A stretch of DNA of 64,000 bases from Polyodon spathula (taxonomy: Eukaryota; Chordata; Actinopteri; Acipenseriformes; Polyodontidae): the NCBI RefSeq assembly GCF_017654505.1, contig NC_054541.1, positions 43,149,986 to 43,213,985 of the forward strand, in the 5' to 3' direction. The notes beneath the pieces are model-generated. The model had not been told where the DNA came from. It did no database searches and saw only the letters and a program-made list of their open reading frames with translations. The position numbers and the translations under genes are program-made. Shown one piece after another: positions 59,331 through 64,000 of the stretch (within the stretch, counting starts at the first letter, position 1; each line of letters opens with the position of its first letter).

Positions 59331-61635
59331 CATGATGGGAACTGCTTCTATAGCTTGAACCCACTCCCCCCTCAGTGCCAAAGAGGCCATATGGTTCATA
59401 GTCCCTAATTTGCTAAAAATGATTGCTTCTCACAGTGCAAAGGGTAAACATATGCCTCTCATGATTCAATCGCTGTACTAAAGACATGTCACATTTATTA
59501 CAGATAAAACAGATACATAAATAAATAAGTAAATCTGTAGTTTTCTTTATGGATGACTTGCAGAAAAGCCAAATCATATAATCAGAAAAGTTTTGACTTG
59601 AAAGTTAAGGTTTGATTAGAATAATGCTCATCATTACTTCATGTGAATACAATTTGCAGAAACATTTAACACTTTTAAAATAGATTATTTCACACACTGC
59701 TAATTGCCATTTCAAAGTGTAATGTATTACAGCACAGACTTTGGTACAAGCTGGGGAAAATTCCTTATCTGACACCTAGAGGGCGGTGTTACTGTATCTT
59801 GACTTTAAAATGGATACACTGAACTGTTTGGTTTTCTTTAATTTTGTAAGCAAACAGACAGACAAAAAGTATTTTTGCTGAAACCCCTGTTTAGTTCTAA
59901 AAAAAGCAACTGCATTGATAAAGTGTTGATGTTTCACAGGAAATAGGGATGCGTTCTGCTGATAGCACAGGACTCATTTAAAAGCTCTAGTCAGTAAGAT
60001 AAAATATAATTTACATAATATGAGAGTCTATTGGTACAGCTTCAGGTGGAGCTCTGTGGAACACTGGAGATTGTAAATATTCCCAGATGAAATACTACTG
60101 GGCACTGTTCACTCCAGCAGGTTGATCTGGACAATAACAACATTTCCCTAATGTTCATGAAAACAGTCTTCTTTGGAAACACCCACAGTATACCTAGAAC
60201 AATAGAGAATTGTTGAACATTTATAGTTTATGAATATGTTCCAGTAGCACATTAAATCTTGTTTTGCAACTGGCTCAGTTATCTAGCTTAACATTGCATG
60301 TAGTATCTGACTAGTTAAGAAACATTATATCATTATATTAGTGTTGCTTGGCTGATTTAATGATTACTTGTCAGCATATTTGATAATGAGGATAATCTTG
60401 GTAAATTTATAGGAATATATTGTGCTTCATTATTGGATGGCATTTACAGAGAGGGGGGATTGAAAATTCAGAATAGAACTAATTTCCTGCAATAGGGCAT
60501 TGGCTGGTACAGTTCAAAATGTAGGATTAAAAAAAGAAAGAAAGAAAAAGAAGAAAAAAATAATTAGAAAAAAGGCAAGTTATGTATAGTATTGGGTGAC
60601 TGTGCTGCTCTAAATTTGAAATAAATCTGGTTTTAAAAAATGTATGAATCTTTGGTCAAATTTATTAAAAGGTTTTAGTTTATTCTATCTTGGGTGCTTG
60701 TAGCTTCATACTGGAATTTCATTAGAAATATAGAAATATAACAATGGAATACACAGCACCTTTATGTGACGTTACTTACTGTGGAATATTGAACATTTCA
60801 GTATTGATTCCAGATGAGCTCCAAGGTTAGGGATACCACAGTCTTCAGGCTGTCCTTGCTAAGCATATTGTCAAGTAACTTTCATCTCAATGTAATCAGT
60901 CACATCAGCATCATATAAGAAGGCTGGTGGCCATTACTATAGCTGTTAAATATGCAAGACATACTGTTTTCCATAGAAAAGGTGTTACTTCCAGCATGTA
61001 TACATTTTTTAAATGAGTTACGTTTCAATTTCAGTGCTGCACACAGATCAGGAGGCGTGGCAGTGAGATGAAACCCCTCTTTTTGTTTAAGATAAGTAAT
61101 TCCATGCAGTATGTAAAAGCAGAGCCCCGAGGAGGCCCAGGAGCTTTGCATTCCCATGGGTTATTTTAGTGAGTAAGTGAGCTACTACCAAGGGGAGCAC
61201 CTGCGGTTAACAAGCTGCCTCCTGAGGGAATGCCACACACTCGACGAGTTCCATGACGGCGTTTCGCTGAGCTGCTGCACATTGCATAACGTACTCATTT
61301 ACATGAGAAGGGAACGAAAAGACCTTCACTAAAATCAAAATACAATATAAAATTGCACCATGTTCTTTTAACCCCATTAAAATACAATCTCATACATAAC
61401 GTGATTAAAAATACTCGCCTTACTAGAACAATGTACCCATATTTCACCCCTACCATTCAAACTGAACAGCACCAATTAATTATACATGTTTTAATTTCAG
61501 AGGCATTTTCTAAAAGGGTTTCCTACCTCGCGCCACCCTAATGAACCAGCAGTGCACAATTGATTTGTTAATATTTTTGAGAAGATGCCATGCCAAACTA
61601 ATTTGTCTAGCTGTAACTTAAATATTGTAAAACAT
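59331..61635. other. Intergenic DNA with nothing recognised
   Basis: No exon, RNA gene or named repeat is supported. The minus-strand ORF 61157-60900 has no recognised motif. Confidence 0.45.
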
Positions 61636-61765
61636 CCATCCATCCATCCAGTATCATTAACTGCTTAATCCTTTACAGGGTCACAGTGAGCCGGAGCCTA
61701 ACCCTGCAGACACAGGGCACAAGGCAGGACTACACCCTGGACGGTACACCAATCCATCACAGATG
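61636..61765. mobile_element. (CATC)n-headed retroposon tail fragment
   Basis: Four catc units are followed by ctgcttaatcctttacaggg, acagggcacaaggcaggact and acaccctggacggtacacc, a widely seen interspersed retroposon 3' end in fishes. Only the tail is present; the exact LINE or SINE source is uncertain. Confidence 0.5.
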
Positions 61766-63486
61766 TTGTAAAACAGAAACAGTTTATAGCAGGGTTCTTT
61801 ATGAAGACATTATAAAGTTAGAAAACTATTCACCCCTTCTATTATCAACCATGTAATGTGTGAAGCATTAAAAGCCCTGTAGTGACAGCAAACGAAACAG
61901 AGCCACTGTATATGCTTTCTTTCAACGAGCACTCAGTACCACAGTGCCACCTACTGACCGCAATTTACAGTGCCTCCTTCCGATAAAACGTTAAACTTAG
62001 GTCCAGTGGCAAGATTTATTTATGTATTTATTTGTTTATTTTTAAATAGGAGCTCCCATTGAGATCACAAACCTATTTTCCAAGCAAAACAAATTACATA
62101 CTTTACAAGTAATCTTACACAAATATAGCCAAAGCAAGAGTATGTCTGCTAAATAGGAATCCTGTCTATATAAAAAAAAAAAAAAAAACAGTTTCCATTT
62201 TAAAGCATATCAATATGTCTTTTAAAATTTAGATTTCTTTCAAGCCACTGCAAATTCCATTTAGCTTTTTAAAAGAGCAGAAGGGGTGTGGATTATTCCA
62301 ATACAGGCCATCAATTCTGACCTGGCAAAACCCCCTATCTAAATCAATTCTAGTATATGGGATAGCACACTCATGTAAACAACATGTTGCATCTCAGTGT
62401 CTATGTGGCTTAAATATTGTTGCCTGTCAGGGGGCTACCCCTACAGTGTTTTCAGTGTGGGCAGTGTGGCTGTAGCTAGTTCTCAATGGAGGAATATGTT
62501 GCAAGGCTTGTGTAAGAACACAATCGTCTAATCTGGAAGTGCACTCTCACCTTGATAATTGGACTGATTCCACTGCTAAATTTGGTATTAGGTTTATTTC
62601 TTTCTGTTGCTGTCGCTTCAGGCCAAGCATGGGAGTGGTTTGTAAGATTGGATTGGAATCCTTCACAGGGAACTGCTACTCTTTAAAGAAAATGCCTTTG
62701 TAGATTCTATCTCTAATAAGGAGTACCAATACATAAAATAATTTACTTTCCCATACAGCATGGGGTTGCATTCATCTAGCACAGTACCAATTCACCTGTG
62801 GTAGACTAATGATGCTTTCTCAGACAAGATGCTTAGCTGTGGGACCTATTAATAAGCCTCAAGCACAGATTTCTTTACGGTTGCTGCACAACAAAGGAAC
62901 ATATTGTGATTTACAGTGACCATAATGATATTTTTCCCATTGTCTGTGAAAATCATAACTGTAGTGCCAAATGATTTATATTAAAAAATACCAGAAGATT
63001 TAAGAAGTTATCTTAAATGTATAACAGTACACCGAGTTGCTGAAGTGATCATGAAGGAAAAGAATCCTTTTGCTAACAAGCTGAGACCCCTGAGAGGGTT
63101 GAAGTGTTTTCTATCGATATTTCCGACATGCTTAAATGAGAATAGAACAATTTTTAGGAACCATCAATAATACATCACTGTGTTATGAAAGACCATAAGA
63201 AACAAGAATGCTGGAGAGAAAAAACCAAACAAACACAAGACGTATTAGAAAATGAAACTTACAAATAATAAGACATTATAGAGCAAATTTTAAACTGTAA
63301 TAAACAATATCCTCATATAATGTATACATTTTTTAAATGGCAGGAGACTTTCACTGGATAAACATGAGCAGCTGTAAATCTTTTAAAATCTGGAATATTA
63401 TGAGACTCAATCCAAGGGAGGTTTACATTATACATTCGAAATGCTGTGAACAACCATTTAAAACAGTCACAGTCTTTACTTTTAGC
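61766..63486. other. Intergenic DNA with nothing recognised
   Basis: A (TTTA)-rich patch lies at about 62020-62045 and poly-A at 62171-62188. No gene is supported. Confidence 0.45.
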
Positions 63487-63491
63487 TATAT

Positions 63492-63558
<67 letters not shown>
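63487..63558. repeat. (TA)n array abutting a Tc1 copy
   Basis: TA repeats with one TAATA interruption near each end directly border the truncated Tc1 element. Confidence 0.95.
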
Positions 63559-63559
<1 letters not shown>

Positions 63560-63566
63560 GCAGTGT

Positions 63567-64000
63567 GTCTTTTGGGGTAAGTATGTACCAGCTTTGCACA
63601 CAGTGTCAGAGTGATTTTGGCCCATTCTTCTTGGCAGATTTGCTCCAGGTTGTTCAGATTGGTTGGACAACACTTGTGGACCGCAATTTTCAAATAGTGC
63701 CACAGATTCTCAGTGGGACTGAGATCAGGACTTTGACTGGGCCACTGTAGGACATTCACCTTTTTGTTCTTGAGCCACGCCTTGTGCTTGGGATCATTGT
63801 CCTGCTGAAAGGTGAATTTCCTCCCAAGCTTCAGTTTTGTAGCGGACTGAAGCAGATTCTCTTGCAGTATTTTCCTGTATTTTGTTCCATCCATTCTTCC
63901 TTCAATTGTAACAAGATGCCCAGTCCCTGCTGATGAGAAGCATCACCACAGCATGATGCTGCCACCACCATACTTCACTGTAGGGGTGGTGTGTCTTGAG
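63567..64000 (-). pseudogene. Tc1 transposase 3' part, cut by window edge
   Basis: On the minus strand the frame reads MDGTKYRKILQENLL, GRKFTFQQDNDPKHKAWLKNKK and [16 protein letters not shown], the same family as the element at 18261. Compared with that copy, five codons (KATLE) are missing after KHKA, which shortens the spacing between the last two catalytic residues. The catalytic ENLW is intact here, where the 18261 copy is frame-shifted. The 3' end stops at cccaaaagac next to the (TA)n array, so the terminal repeat is lost. The rest lies beyond 64000. Confidence 0.88.

Overview
The window is vertebrate nuclear DNA, most likely from a ray-finned fish. It is AT-rich, packed with simple repeats and transposon relics, and its one host gene is split by GT-AG introns. 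That gene is SLC16A7, encoding monocarboxylate transporter 2 (MCT2), on the + strand. Four coding exons join to a 485-codon protein: 15588-15804, 36144-36287, 36551-37372 and 38022-38296. The abundance of Tc1/mariner and hAT relics, a CR1-like LINE and a tRNA-headed SINE suggests an early-branching ray-finned fish such as a sturgeon or paddlefish. That species guess is weak inference.

Layout. 1-15560 is upstream DNA: a decayed minus-strand CR1-like LINE (1925-4768), a SINE relic, dispersed repeats and microsatellites. No coding exon is recognised there. 15561-15804 is the first coding exon with the end of its 5' UTR. Intron 1 (about 20.3 kb) holds two fused Tc1 relics, a nearly complete Tc1 element (18261-19878), a long fold-back element (about 21915-22687), a LINE 3' fragment (29217-29686), a truncated Tc1 end and an 838-codon uninterrupted LINE ORF (33194-35710). 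Exons 2-4 lie close together at 36144-38296, with polyadenylation signals soon after.

Downstream (38.5-64 kb) no host gene is recognised. The region is a graveyard of mobile DNA: a 742-bp terminal-inverted-repeat element; SINE copies in both orientations; an internally deleted hAT with transposase remnants (40569-41662); an L1-type ORF1 relic (42046-42990); a non-autonomous hAT with a perfect 8-bp target duplication (45234-46782); a mariner relic containing a 50-bp minisatellite; reverse transcriptase sequence bracketed by 190-bp direct repeats (51614-53214); a Tc1-like element with TA target duplications (54867-56099); a 1-kb inverted-repeat element (57901-58935); and a Tc1 copy running off the right edge.

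I found no wholly new biological system. The most unusual items are the direct-repeat-bracketed reverse transcriptase, the fold-back element, the association of Tc1 ends with (TA)n arrays, and the intact LINE ORF close to SLC16A7 exon 2.
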